NCBI RefSeq assembly: GCF_022448905.1
Contig: NZ_JAKVCW010000014.1
Location: 73,091-137,090 of the forward strand
Direction of reading: 5' to 3'
DNA: 64,000 bases
Origin: Shimia sp.
GTDB taxonomy: Bacteria; Pseudomonadota; Alphaproteobacteria; Rhodobacterales; Rhodobacteraceae
Each line of letters opens with the position of its first letter. Position 1 is the stretch's first letter. The notes under the pieces are model-generated. The model had not been told where the DNA came from. It did no database searches and saw nothing but the letters and a program-made list of their open reading frames with translations. This document shows positions 8,415 through 15,969 of this stretch, one piece after another. The position numbers and the translations under genes were made by a program.

Positions 8415-9172
8415 CGGGGCGGGTTCTGATCACCGCGGGTGCGTCTGGTGTAGGGCGGGCTATGGCGGAGGTGTTTGACCGCGAAGGCTGGCAGGTCTGG
8501 GTTGCGGATGTGGATGCGGCGGCTTTGGCAGAGGTGCCAAAACGGTGGCGCAGCACGCAGGTGAATGTGACCGACGAAGGTGCTGTTGCTGCGCTGTTTT
8601 CCGAGATTGATGAGGCCTGGGGCGGGCTGGATGCGCTTTGCGCAAATGCCGGTATTGCCGGACCAACGGCGGCGGTGGAAGACATAAACCTGCAAGATTG
8701 GCAGGCCTGCGTGGCGGTCAATTTGGAAGGGGCGTTTCTGGCGGCCAAATATGCCGCGCCGATGATGAAGACGGCAGGGCAGGGCGCGATTGTGGTGACG
8801 TCTTCCACGGCGGGGCAATATGGCTATCCTTATCGTGCGCCTTACGCGGCGGCGAAATGGGCCGTCATCGGCCTAACCAAAACGCTGGCCATGGAGTTGG
8901 GGGCGTTTGGCGTGCGGGCCAATGTGATTTGTCCCGGCGCGGTGGAAGGGCCGCGTATGGAAGGGGTGTTGGCGCGCGAAGCAGAAGCCAAAGGCATGAC
9001 GCGGGATGCGGTGTATGAGGGCTATGCCTCTGGCACGGCGCTGGGCTCCTTTGTGGAGGGGCGGGATGTGGCCGAGATGGCGGTGTTTTTGTGCAGCGAC
9101 AAGGCGCGGCTGGTGAGCGGGCAGGTGATCGCCGTGGATGGGTTTACGGTGAACCCGGACCCGAAGGTTTAG
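8411..9172 (+). CDS. SDR family oxidoreductase
   Basis: A 253-residue classical short-chain dehydrogenase: cofactor motif TAGASGVGRA (8-17), NAG at 79-81, catalytic Ser at 131/132, Tyr145 and Lys149 in YAAAK. The start overlaps the carnitine dehydrogenase fusion by ATGA, so the two are translationally coupled. A natural guess is oxidation or reduction of a hydroxy or keto acid linked to carnitine breakdown, but the substrate cannot be read from the sequence. Confidence 0.88.
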   Translation: MTGRVLITAGASGVGRAMAEVFDREGWQVWVADVDAAALAEVPKRWRSTQVNVTDEGAVAALFSEIDEAWGGLDALCANAGIAGPTAAVEDINLQDWQACVAVNLEGAFLAAKYAAPMMKTAGQGAIVVTSSTAGQYGYPYRAPYAAAKWAVIGLTKTLAMELGAFGVRANVICPGAVEGPRMEGVLAREAEAKGMTRDAVYEGYASGTALGSFVEGRDVAEMAVFLCSDKARLVSGQVIAVDGFTVNPDPKV

Positions 9173-9190
9173 GCGCGGGTAGCCAGAGGG

Positions 9191-9258
9191 CGAGAGGGGG
9201 CTTTGCCCCCGTCACAGCGGCGCTGCGACTCCCCCAGGATATTTTTGGTAAGAAGAAG
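9191..9258 (+). repeat. Dispersed hairpin/GATATTT element, copy A
   Basis: GGGGGCTTTGCCCCC (9196-9210) forms a hairpin. It is followed by CCCCCAGGATATTTTTGGTAAG and an A/G-rich tail. The same arrangement recurs between genes at four other places in the window. It lies after the SDR gene and may end transcription. Confidence 0.7.
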
Positions 9259-9299
9259 CGGGGCGGGGACGCGTTTGCTGGCTGGACTACCGCATGAGT

Positions 9300-10157
9300 T
9301 TACAGGGCAGATTTGAGGGCGGCGACATGGTCCGGGATTTGGCGGGCGGTGACATCTGCTTGGCGGATCAGGTCGTCAAAGTGCTCGGTGAAGCTGGTGA
9401 CACGTTCGCGGTCTCGGAAGGCGAGGTAATTGCGGCCCAGATAGAGCACGGCCAACAGGGGACCAAAGACGGTGATGGGGCTGGAGTACAGCCGACGCGC
9501 GTCAAACAGGTAGAGGCGCAGGCGCGGATAGAGTTGGCTGCTGAGATCGGCAAAGTGGTCAAGCTGCTGCGCGCGTAGGTCTTCGGGCAGGCCCGCGTAA
9601 TAGCCTTCGCCGCGGGCAAAGGCGGCCAGCTCGTGCATCGGCAGGGCGATTTCGTAGTCCGATTGCGATTGGCGCATCCAGTTCAGCCGGTCGCGCGACG
9701 CGTTGATCGCCTGTTCCGTGGTGCGGCCCAAATGTGGGGCATATTCCCAATCCAACATGTCGTTGGTTTTTAACATGTCCGGCAGACCGGCAGGTACGTG
9801 ACGGATCTTGTAGCCGACAGCTTCTTGGTGCCAAGCAAAAATCTGTTCATCCACCAGCGCACGGGGAGCCTCTGTGACCGTCAGAGCGTTTGCAAGAATA
9901 TCGGCGGTGTTTTCAGGCCTGTCGGTAAGCGAGAGCAGCCAATCCGCAGAAACCCCAAGCGCAGCGGCGCATTCACCCACGACTTGTGCATTCGGCAGAC
10001 GCGCGCCCTGGTCCTTCAGCAATTGGCTGATGGTGGAGCGGTCCACGCCGATGCTGCGAGCCAGGCCAGCTTGGGTGGTGTCTTTGTTGCGCATGGCGGT
10101 GGCCAGGCGCTTGCGGAACTGATCTGCGCGCAGACGTTTGTCGATAGTTTCAATCAT
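9300..10157 (-). CDS. XRE-family helix-turn-helix regulator with C-terminal sensor-like domain
   Basis: A 285-residue protein. Residues about 15-75 form a Cro/CI helix-turn-helix (TTQAGLARSIGVDRSTISQLL). The remaining 200 residues are a soluble domain I do not recognise, rich in Trp and Tyr, that probably senses a ligand or mediates oligomerisation. Its start codon lies 3 bases from the perfect palindrome at 10161-10174, which suggests autorepression. It is divergent from the DUF2061/desaturase pair, a possible second target. Confidence 0.75.
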   Translation of the reverse strand: MIETIDKRLRADQFRKRLATAMRNKDTTQAGLARSIGVDRSTISQLLKDQGARLPNAQVVGECAAALGVSADWLLSLTDRPENTADILANALTVTEAPRALVDEQIFAWHQEAVGYKIRHVPAGLPDMLKTNDMLDWEYAPHLGRTTEQAINASRDRLNWMRQSQSDYEIALPMHELAAFARGEGYYAGLPEDLRAQQLDHFADLSSQLYPRLRLYLFDARRLYSSPITVFGPLLAVLYLGRNYLAFRDRERVTSFTEHFDDLIRQADVTARQIPDHVAALKSAL

Positions 10158-10160
10158 AAG

Positions 10161-10174
10161 GTGATAAATATCAC
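10161..10174. promoter_or_regulatory. Palindrome next to the start of the XRE regulator (candidate operator)
   Basis: GTGATAAATATCAC has 6-base arms around a 2-base centre. It occupies the position where the ribosome site of the minus-strand XRE gene should be, and no good Shine-Dalgarno is seen there. A bound regulator here would block its own expression. The assignment is inference from position and symmetry. Confidence 0.45.
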
Positions 10175-10265
10175 AGCTGTCGAGTTTTGTTAATCAGATA
10201 CAGAATTCTGCAACGCCTTTTTTGCCGGTAACACATCTGTGAAGACAGACGCACGGGACGGCGCA

Positions 10266-10472
10266 ATGGACACGCAAAAACGCTCCATCGTGAAAGCGGT
10301 GATTTGGAATGTGATTGGCATCATATCGATGTCCGTGGTGGGAATTTTGGCCACCGGATCAGCGGCTCTTGGGGGAAAGATGGCGCTGATCAACACCGGA
10401 TTGGGGTTCAGCATGTATGTGATTTACGAGCGGATCTGGTCCCGTGTGCGCTGGGGGCGACAGCATGGCTGA
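10266..10472 (+). CDS. DUF2061 family small membrane protein
   Basis: 68 residues from the ATG at 10266, which gives the expected start (MDTQKRSIVKAVIWN) and length of DUF2061 proteins. There are two membrane segments (about 12-30 and 36-54) and the C-terminal YERIWSRVRWGR motif. A GTG at 10239 would add 9 residues with no better ribosome site. It overlaps the desaturase start by 8 bases, so the two are coupled. Molecular function is unknown. Confidence 0.8.
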   Translation: MDTQKRSIVKAVIWNVIGIISMSVVGILATGSAALGGKMALINTGLGFSMYVIYERIWSRVRWGRQHG

Positions 10473-11370
10473 GCAGCGCTTGCCCAAAGTGGAGTGGCCC
10501 ACGCTGGTTTTGGTGGCAGGGTGTTACGGGCTTTATGCTTTGGGCACAGTTTGGGCGGCGCAGCTTTGGCTGCCTTTGGGCATGGCGCTGACGATTGTCG
10601 CGCTGGCATTGCACAGCTCGTTAAGTCATGAGGTGCTGCATGGACATCCGTTTCAAAACAAAGTGTTGAATGCAGCGCTGGTGTTTCCGGCGATTGGTTT
10701 GTTTGTGCCGTATCTGCGGTTCAAAGACACCCATCTGGATCACCATTTGGACAGCCGTTTGACTGATCCTTATGACGATCCGGAGAGCAATTACCTTTAC
10801 GCCGAGGACTGGCAGGCCTTGTCAAAATGGCGGCAGGCTGTGCTCTTGTTCAACAACACGCTGGTGGGACGGTTGTTGGTGGGGCCGCTGGTGGGGCAGG
10901 TCTGTTTTATGGTGAGCGATTGGCAGGCGATCTTGGGCGGAGATCGCCGAGTTTTGGCAGGCTGGCTGTGGCATGTGCCTGCGGTTTTGGTGGTTGTTTG
11001 GTGGATGAGGACTTTTGGTGCAGTCCCTGGCTGGGCCTATCTGATTTGTGCGTATGCGGCGCTGTCGATCCTCAAAATCCGCACCTTTCTGGAACATCAG
11101 GCACATGAGCGGGCGCGGGGGCGGACGGTGATCATTGAGGATCGTGGGCCGCTGGCGTGGATTTTCCTGAACAACAATCTACATGTGGTGCATCACATGC
11201 ACCCCAAGATGCCGTGGTATCGCCTGCCGGAGCTGTTTCGCAGCAATCGGGAGCGCTACCTGTCGCGCAACGACGGCTATTATTTTGCCTCTTATGGCGA
11301 GGTGTTTCGGCGGTTTTTCTGGCGGCGCAAGGACCCGGTGGCGCATCCGCTTTGGAAACGGGATGGCTGA
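10465..11370 (+). CDS. Membrane fatty acid desaturase/hydroxylase family protein
   Basis: A 301-residue integral-membrane di-iron enzyme. The three histidine clusters of the family are present: HSSLSHEVLHGH (near residue 50), DTHLDHHLD (near 90), and HVVHHMHPKMPWYRL (near 240). Hydrophobic pairs lie between the first two and before the third. The substrate could be a fatty acyl chain or another lipid; the sequence does not decide. It begins inside the end of the DUF2061 gene. Confidence 0.85.
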   Translation: MAEQRLPKVEWPTLVLVAGCYGLYALGTVWAAQLWLPLGMALTIVALALHSSLSHEVLHGHPFQNKVLNAALVFPAIGLFVPYLRFKDTHLDHHLDSRLTDPYDDPESNYLYAEDWQALSKWRQAVLLFNNTLVGRLLVGPLVGQVCFMVSDWQAILGGDRRVLAGWLWHVPAVLVVVWWMRTFGAVPGWAYLICAYAALSILKIRTFLEHQAHERARGRTVIIEDRGPLAWIFLNNNLHVVHHMHPKMPWYRLPELFRSNRERYLSRNDGYYFASYGEVFRRFFWRRKDPVAHPLWKRDG

Positions 11371-11437
11371 CAGCGGCGCGTGTAAGGGTACAATCTTTCT
11401 CGTGACTTCCATGGCTTAGCTGGGCATCAAGGCGGCC

Positions 11438-12340
11438 ATGGAACTCTGGATCATCGCCTCCGTCGCCGCCGCCGCTTTTCAAACTGTGCGCTTCATGTTG
11501 CAAAAACATCTGGCGCAGGTGTCTTTGTCCGCCGCGGGCGCGACCTTTGCGCGGTTTGTCTATTCCGCGCCCATTGCTGCGGCAGTCCTGGCGACGCTGG
11601 TGGCCACGGGCCGTGTAACCTTGCCGGATGTCACGCCAAGTTTCTGGTTGTTTGGCGCTGTAGGCGGTGCGGCGCAGATCACGGCGACGGTCTGCACGGT
11701 GATGCTGTTTGGGCGGCGCAACTTTGCTGTCGGCATGGCCTTCATCAAAAGCGAAGTGTTTTTCACGGCGTTGATTGGCTTGGTGCTGTTCTCGGAAACC
11801 ATTTCCGGCGTGGGGCTGATTGCGATCACCATTGGCGTTGGTGGGGTTTTGGTTTTGTCCGGGCCGATTGAAGCCGAGGCGACCGGCTGGCGGCGGGTTT
11901 TGACGCCTTCGGCGGCGCTGGGCTTGGTGGCGGGGGCGCTGTTTGGGGTCTCAGCCGTGTGTTATCGCGGCGCGTCGCTTGAGGTGGTTACGGATGCGCC
12001 ATTGTTGCGCGCGCTGGTAACCTTGGCGGCCGTGACGCTGATGCAGATGGTCAGCATGTGGCTTTGGCTCACGCTGCGCGAACCGGGGGAAGTGGGGCGG
12101 GTGTTGTCGGCTTGGCGCAGCGCGGGGTTCATTGGGCTGACCAGCATGGCAGGGACGTTTTGCTGGTTCACTGCCTTCACGCTACAAAATGCGGCTTATG
12201 TGAAAGCGGTGGGGCAGATCGAACTGGTGTTTGGCATCCTCGGCACAGTGTTGATCTTCAAAGAGACCATCAGCCGCCGCGAATACCTCGGCATGGCGCT
12301 TTTGGCGGTGTCGATCTTGACGCTGGTGCTTTTGGCTTAA
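11438..12340 (+). CDS. DMT/EamA-family transporter
   Basis: A 300-residue protein with about ten hydrophobic helices arranged as two EamA repeats. The first repeat ends near GVLVLSGPI (residue 145) and the second with FGILGTVLIFKETISRREYLGM near the C-terminus, both typical of drug/metabolite transporters. These are usually exporters of amino acids or metabolites; the substrate is unknown. Its end overlaps the end of the convergent Nudix gene by 4 bases. Confidence 0.85.
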   Translation: MELWIIASVAAAAFQTVRFMLQKHLAQVSLSAAGATFARFVYSAPIAAAVLATLVATGRVTLPDVTPSFWLFGAVGGAAQITATVCTVMLFGRRNFAVGMAFIKSEVFFTALIGLVLFSETISGVGLIAITIGVGGVLVLSGPIEAEATGWRRVLTPSAALGLVAGALFGVSAVCYRGASLEVVTDAPLLRALVTLAAVTLMQMVSMWLWLTLREPGEVGRVLSAWRSAGFIGLTSMAGTFCWFTAFTLQNAAYVKAVGQIELVFGILGTVLIFKETISRREYLGMALLAVSILTLVLLA

Positions 12341-13071
12341 TCGTCTCGCCCGTTCAGATCCGGCAAGCGGCCTTTGAGGCGCAAAAACAGGCTCTCTTCA
12401 TCATCATTGCGGAAGAACGGCACCGCCTCGGGTGGAGTTCGGTCGGTCACGCGGGCTTCGATCTCGGCCAGCACCACCTCGGTGATGAAGGGCAAATCAA
12501 AGCTGCGGGCTTCTTTGAGCGGAATCCACTGCAGATGGGAGAGCTCTTCGCAGGCGGCGGAGAAGTCATCCAGATCGCTGGTGATTTCGTCTGCATCCAA
12601 CAGGAAGAAGCGCGCGTCAAAGCGGCGCGGGCGGCCCGGAGGGGTGATGGCGCGGAAGACAAATTGCAGGGCCTCTGCGGTGGGCACGTGGCCGGTGGCC
12701 GCGTAGGTTTCCCAATCCGCAGGGGGCGTGATCGACCAGTTGCCTTGGGTGCCAAGGATCAGGCCGGTCTCTTCCCAGAGTTCGCGAATAGCGGCGACGG
12801 CCAGCGCGTGCACGATGCTTTCGCTTGTGTCTTCGCGCCGGTCTTCCAGCAGACGCTGGCTGCAAAAGTCGGAGATCGGCGCGGCCAGCGGGATGTCGGC
12901 ATCCTCAAGGTCCACCGCCCCGCCGGGGAACACCACCTTGTTGGGCATGAACGCCGCCTTGGCGCCGCGCTGGCCCATCAGGATTTGTGGATTGGTGTCA
13001 CGATCTCTGAGCACAATCACCGTGGCGGCGTTGCGGATCGCGGTTTTGTCCACTGTGGTGGCGTTGGTCAT
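12337..13071 (-). CDS. Nudix hydrolase with an interrupted Nudix box
   Basis: A 244-residue protein. The start of the Nudix signature (FPGGAVDLED, residues 48-57) and its core (RELWEETGL, 96-104) are separated by about 40 residues, as in the NUDT7/NUDT19-like branch that acts on CoA derivatives or related diphosphates. The metal-binding Glu residues E97, E100 and E101 are present. It probably hydrolyses a nucleoside diphosphate-linked compound. The substrate is not determined. Confidence 0.85.
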   Translation of the reverse strand: MTNATTVDKTAIRNAATVIVLRDRDTNPQILMGQRGAKAAFMPNKVVFPGGAVDLEDADIPLAAPISDFCSQRLLEDRREDTSESIVHALAVAAIRELWEETGLILGTQGNWSITPPADWETYAATGHVPTAEALQFVFRAITPPGRPRRFDARFFLLDADEITSDLDDFSAACEELSHLQWIPLKEARSFDLPFITEVVLAEIEARVTDRTPPEAVPFFRNDDEESLFLRLKGRLPDLNGRDD

Positions 13072-13106
13072 GCTGTGCTCCCCTCACAGGATGGGGTGGC
13101 CGGGCT

Positions 13107-13502
13107 CTATTTGAACCCGTGCATCCGGCGCGCCCATTGGAAAGCGACCACACACCCCTTCAATCTCGGCAGAAGGTAGAGTGAGAGCCCGACGCAGCCA
13201 ACCGAAAAAACGGTGAAAAGAATGAACGGGTCAGGCCGCCAGTGCACAAAGGCCACGTGCAACAGCGGGGCCAGCAGGTGGCCGACCACAAGAATCGTCA
13301 GATAAGCCGGGCCGTCATCGGCGCGGTGGTGGCTCAGGTCCTCTTTGCAGACCGGGCAATGGTCGCGGACTTTCAGATAGCCCTTAAGCATCGGGCCTGT
13401 CCCACAATTTGGGCATTTACGACGCCAGCCTCGATACAAGGCTTGCTTCATTGGGCGGTCCTCTTCGGCAATGACCGCATCAGACATATTGGTTTCACTC
13501 AT
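13107..13502 (-). CDS. DUF983 family membrane protein
   Basis: 131 residues from the ATG at 13502, which has a GAGGGGAAA stretch upstream. It has a zinc-ribbon-like N-terminus (CPNCG near residue 30 and CPVCKEDL near 49) and two membrane segments (about 68-85 and 90-112). This is the DUF983 layout, common in alphaproteobacteria and often near cytochrome oxidase genes. Function is unknown. Codons upstream of 13502 stay open but do not resemble protein. Confidence 0.87.
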   Translation of the reverse strand: MSETNMSDAVIAEEDRPMKQALYRGWRRKCPNCGTGPMLKGYLKVRDHCPVCKEDLSHHRADDGPAYLTILVVGHLLAPLLHVAFVHWRPDPFILFTVFSVGCVGLSLYLLPRLKGCVVAFQWARRMHGFK

Positions 13503-13729
13503 CACGTTTCCCCTCGGTGCTCGCGTGGCCAAGATGTGTCGGTTTGCGCAAACATGAAAGGGGGCAATCTGACTTGCGTCGCGATGTCGCAAAAGCCCCC
13601 TCAAAACAGTCTTGCCAAAAAAAGATTGAGAATGTGCGACGGAAACTCTGAGGCGCCGCGTTTTACCATCACTGAACAGGCAATGAGCCGACGCAGACAA
13701 CCATGAGACAGGCCCAAAAGGAGACCACC

Positions 13730-14320
13730 ATGAAGAGCACAATGATGATCAGCGCCGTAGTGATTGCAGCCCTGGGTGTGACCGCCGTGTCCGCTTCCGC
13801 CAAAGAAGGCGGCAAGATGCGCCACATGCGCGGGCAGATGCCAAGCTTTGAGCAACTCGACACCAATGGCGATGGCTTTATCACCGCTGAAGATCTGCAG
13901 GCGAAGGCTGCAGAGCGTTTTGCCGGCATCGATGCCAACGGCGACGGGGTGATCACCAAAGAAGAGCTGACCGCACATGCCGAATCCCAAGGCAACGAGC
14001 GAATGGTGAAAAAGCTGGATCGCATGATCAGCCGGATGGATGCCAATGGCGACGGGCAGTTGAGCGTGGATGAGATGAAACCCAAAACAGATCGCTTGGC
14101 TAAGATGATCGAGAAGCTGGACACGGACGGCGACGGCAAGATTTCCAAAGCCGAGTTCGAAACCGCGCAGGCAGAGCGCAAGACCAAGCGCTCTGAGCGT
14201 AAGGCGGAGATGTTCAAGAAGCTCGACACCAATGGCGACGGCACGATTTCTCAGGAAGAATGGGATGCTGCCAAAGAAGCGCGTGGCTTTAAAAAGCGTG
14301 GCGATACGCAGGACAACTGA
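13730..14320 (+). CDS. Secreted EF-hand calcium-binding protein with five EF loops
   Basis: A 196-residue protein with a signal peptide (about 1-24, cleaved near SASA). Five canonical EF-hand loops start at residues 44, 68, 104, 131 and 166, each of the D-x-(N/D)-G-D-G type. It should bind calcium in the periplasm or outside the cell. An AAGGAG site precedes the ATG at 13730. It stands directly before the sigma-factor operon, separated by a hairpin, and may be a target or partner of that system. Confidence 0.87.
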   Translation: MKSTMMISAVVIAALGVTAVSASAKEGGKMRHMRGQMPSFEQLDTNGDGFITAEDLQAKAAERFAGIDANGDGVITKEELTAHAESQGNERMVKKLDRMISRMDANGDGQLSVDEMKPKTDRLAKMIEKLDTDGDGKISKAEFETAQAERKTKRSERKAEMFKKLDTNGDGTISQEEWDAAKEARGFKKRGDTQDN

Positions 14321-14334
14321 TCCCGCTCACGGGA

Positions 14335-14354
14335 GGGCGGCCTTCGGGCCGCCC
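14335..14354 (+). terminator. Hairpin after the EF-hand gene
   Basis: GGGCGGCCTTCGGGCCGCCC is a perfect GC-rich stem with a TTCG loop, starting 14 bases after the EF-hand stop. A smaller TCCCGCTCACGGGA hairpin comes just before it. There is no T-run, so it may slow rather than end transcription before the sigma-factor gene. Confidence 0.55.
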
Positions 14355-14403
14355 AACTGAGACTGATTGCACAACCGCCCATGAGAGGCTAGCCATCGAG
14401 ACT

Positions 14404-14988
14404 ATGACGATGCCTTACGATCAACAGGAGGACACGCCGGACGACGCCTTGTTGGTGCTATATGCCAACGGTGACGGTTCGGCGGCGCGGGTTTTGACGC
14501 TGCGGTTGACGCCGCGCGCCTTTGCGCATGCCTTCCGCATGTTGGGGGATCGGGCAGAGGCCGAAGATGTGGCACAAGAGGCAATGATCCGGCTGTTCAA
14601 GCAGGCGCCTGACTGGCGGCAGGGTGAGGCCAAGGTGACAACCTGGCTGTATCGCGTGACCGCCAATCTGTGCACCGACCGGTTGCGTAAGACAAAAGGG
14701 GTGGCGCTAGATGCCATTCCAGAACCGGAAGACGGGGCCAAATCGGCGGCCCAAGAAATGCAGGACCGTGCCCGTGCGGATGCTTTGCAAAACGCGTTGG
14801 CAACATTGCCGGACCGGCAACGGCAGGCAGTGGTGCTGCGGCACATAGAGGGTCAAAGCAATCCCGAGATTGCGGAGATCATGGAGATCAGCGTCGAGGC
14901 GGTGGAAAGCCTCACGGCGCGGGGTAAACGGGCGTTGGCACAGGCTTTGGCTAGCCAGCGCGAGGCACTGGGGTATACCGATGGCTGA
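14404..14988 (+). CDS. ECF-type RNA polymerase sigma factor
   Basis: A 194-residue sigma-70 family protein. Region 2 is at about residues 38-75 (LGDRAEAEDVAQEAMIRLF) and region 4 at about 130-185 (LPDRQRQAVVLRHIEGQSNPEIAEIM). It is followed by a single-pass membrane protein and a CnrX-like periplasmic sensor, the order expected for an extracytoplasmic sigma system regulated by an anti-sigma/sensor pair. ATG codons occur at 14404 and 14410. Confidence 0.9.
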   Translation: MTMPYDQQEDTPDDALLVLYANGDGSAARVLTLRLTPRAFAHAFRMLGDRAEAEDVAQEAMIRLFKQAPDWRQGEAKVTTWLYRVTANLCTDRLRKTKGVALDAIPEPEDGAKSAAQEMQDRARADALQNALATLPDRQRQAVVLRHIEGQSNPEIAEIMEISVEAVESLTARGKRALAQALASQREALGYTDG

Positions 14989-15355
14989 GAAGTTTGACGA
15001 CGATATGCTGGACGATCTGTTTGCAGCGGCCCGAAATGACAGCCGCGCCACCCCGTCGCCTGACCTTCCGGCACGGGTGCTGAGTGAGGCCGAGGGGCTC
15101 CAGGTTGCGGAACCTGTCCCGTCTGCACCACCGTTGCGACCAAGCCTTTGGGCAGCGTTGGTGGCGGCCGTCGGCGGCTGGCCCGCGCTCAGTGGCGTGG
15201 CTATGGCTGGGGTGGCCGGTGTCTGGATCGGCGTCGCGTCTGGCACTACTTTTATGCAGAATACCCTGGGCCTTGATATTTATGGAGAGACCGCTCAAAG
15301 CTATCTCTCTGATCTGGATGATACCTATGCCTTTGATTTTACAGCGGAGGAGTGA
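14981..15355 (+). CDS. Single-pass membrane protein, candidate anti-sigma factor
   Basis: 124 residues, starting inside the end of the sigma-factor gene (8-base overlap). The N-terminal half is cytoplasmic and acidic (EKFDDDMLDDLF), one membrane segment spans about residues 57-85, and a short tail lies outside. Size, topology and position match small anti-sigma proteins such as CnrY, though I see no clear sequence homology. Homologues can be mislabelled dihydroorotate dehydrogenase in annotations; nothing here supports that enzyme. Confidence 0.7.
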   Translation: MAEKFDDDMLDDLFAAARNDSRATPSPDLPARVLSEAEGLQVAEPVPSAPPLRPSLWAALVAAVGGWPALSGVAMAGVAGVWIGVASGTTFMQNTLGLDIYGETAQSYLSDLDDTYAFDFTAEE

Positions 15356-15357
15356 GC

Positions 15358-15891
15358 ATGACTGAGCCAAAAAGCGAATTGCCCACCCCTAAACCCCGCC
15401 GCTTGACCCGTGCGCTCCTTATCGGATCGCTGGCCTTGAACCTGTTGATCATCGGCGTTGTTGGCGGCGCGGCGATCAGCATCCGCGGACATGGATCAAA
15501 ACCCCCGGTGTCAGACCGATACGGCTCGCCCCACATCAAGGCGCTGACCTTTGATGACAAGCGCGAAGTCGGCCGCGCCATCCGGGACGCCTACCGTAAA
15601 GGTGACGTGGATCATCGGGCAGACCATCAACATTACAAAGAGGCGCTCGCGGTTTTACGCACCAGCCCGTTTGACGAGGCGGCGCTGCGCGACTTGGTCA
15701 CGACGTTGGATCAGGCAAGCGAAAATCGTCGAAAAGTGGCTCGTGAGGTGCTTCTGCAGAAAATCCTGTCGATGAGTGATGCGGAGCGTGCGGCCTATGC
15801 CGACAGGCTTCAAGAAGTGCTGGAGAAAGGGCACAAAAATAAGAAACATCCGTCTAAGGATGGCAAGCCACGCTCCTCCAAACAGCCCTGA
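15358..15891 (+). CDS. Periplasmic heavy-metal sensor/CpxP-like protein
   Basis: A 177-residue membrane-anchored protein: short cytoplasmic N-terminus, membrane segment at about 17-42, then a helical periplasmic domain with HRADHQHYKEAL and a Lys-rich tail. The layout resembles CnrX/CpxP-type sensors (heavy-metal resistance family), which hold the anti-sigma factor and release it on metal or envelope stress. His residues at the start of the domain could bind metal. It is the last gene of the sigma operon, 2 bases after the previous stop. Confidence 0.77.
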   Translation: MTEPKSELPTPKPRRLTRALLIGSLALNLLIIGVVGGAAISIRGHGSKPPVSDRYGSPHIKALTFDDKREVGRAIRDAYRKGDVDHRADHQHYKEALAVLRTSPFDEAALRDLVTTLDQASENRRKVAREVLLQKILSMSDAERAAYADRLQEVLEKGHKNKKHPSKDGKPRSSKQP

Positions 15892-15893
15892 TC

Positions 15894-15956
15894 TTCATCT
15901 GTCGATAAATATCCCGGGGGAGCCCCATCACAGGATGGGGCGGGGGCAGCGCCCCC
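15894..15956 (-). repeat. Dispersed hairpin/GATATTT element, copy B
   Basis: On the minus strand a GGGGGCGCTGCCCCC hairpin (15956-15942) and a second GC-rich hairpin are followed by CCCCCGGGATATTTATCGAC and AGATGAAG. It lies between the convergent sensor and pleD-like genes and may serve as terminator for the minus-strand gene. Confidence 0.7.
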
Positions 15957-15969
15957 AACGGCGCTTGAT

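Noticed and set aside
12058..13179. 373-residue plus-strand frame across the end of the EamA gene and the Nudix gene
   Set aside because: It reads out of frame through one recognised gene and antisense to another.
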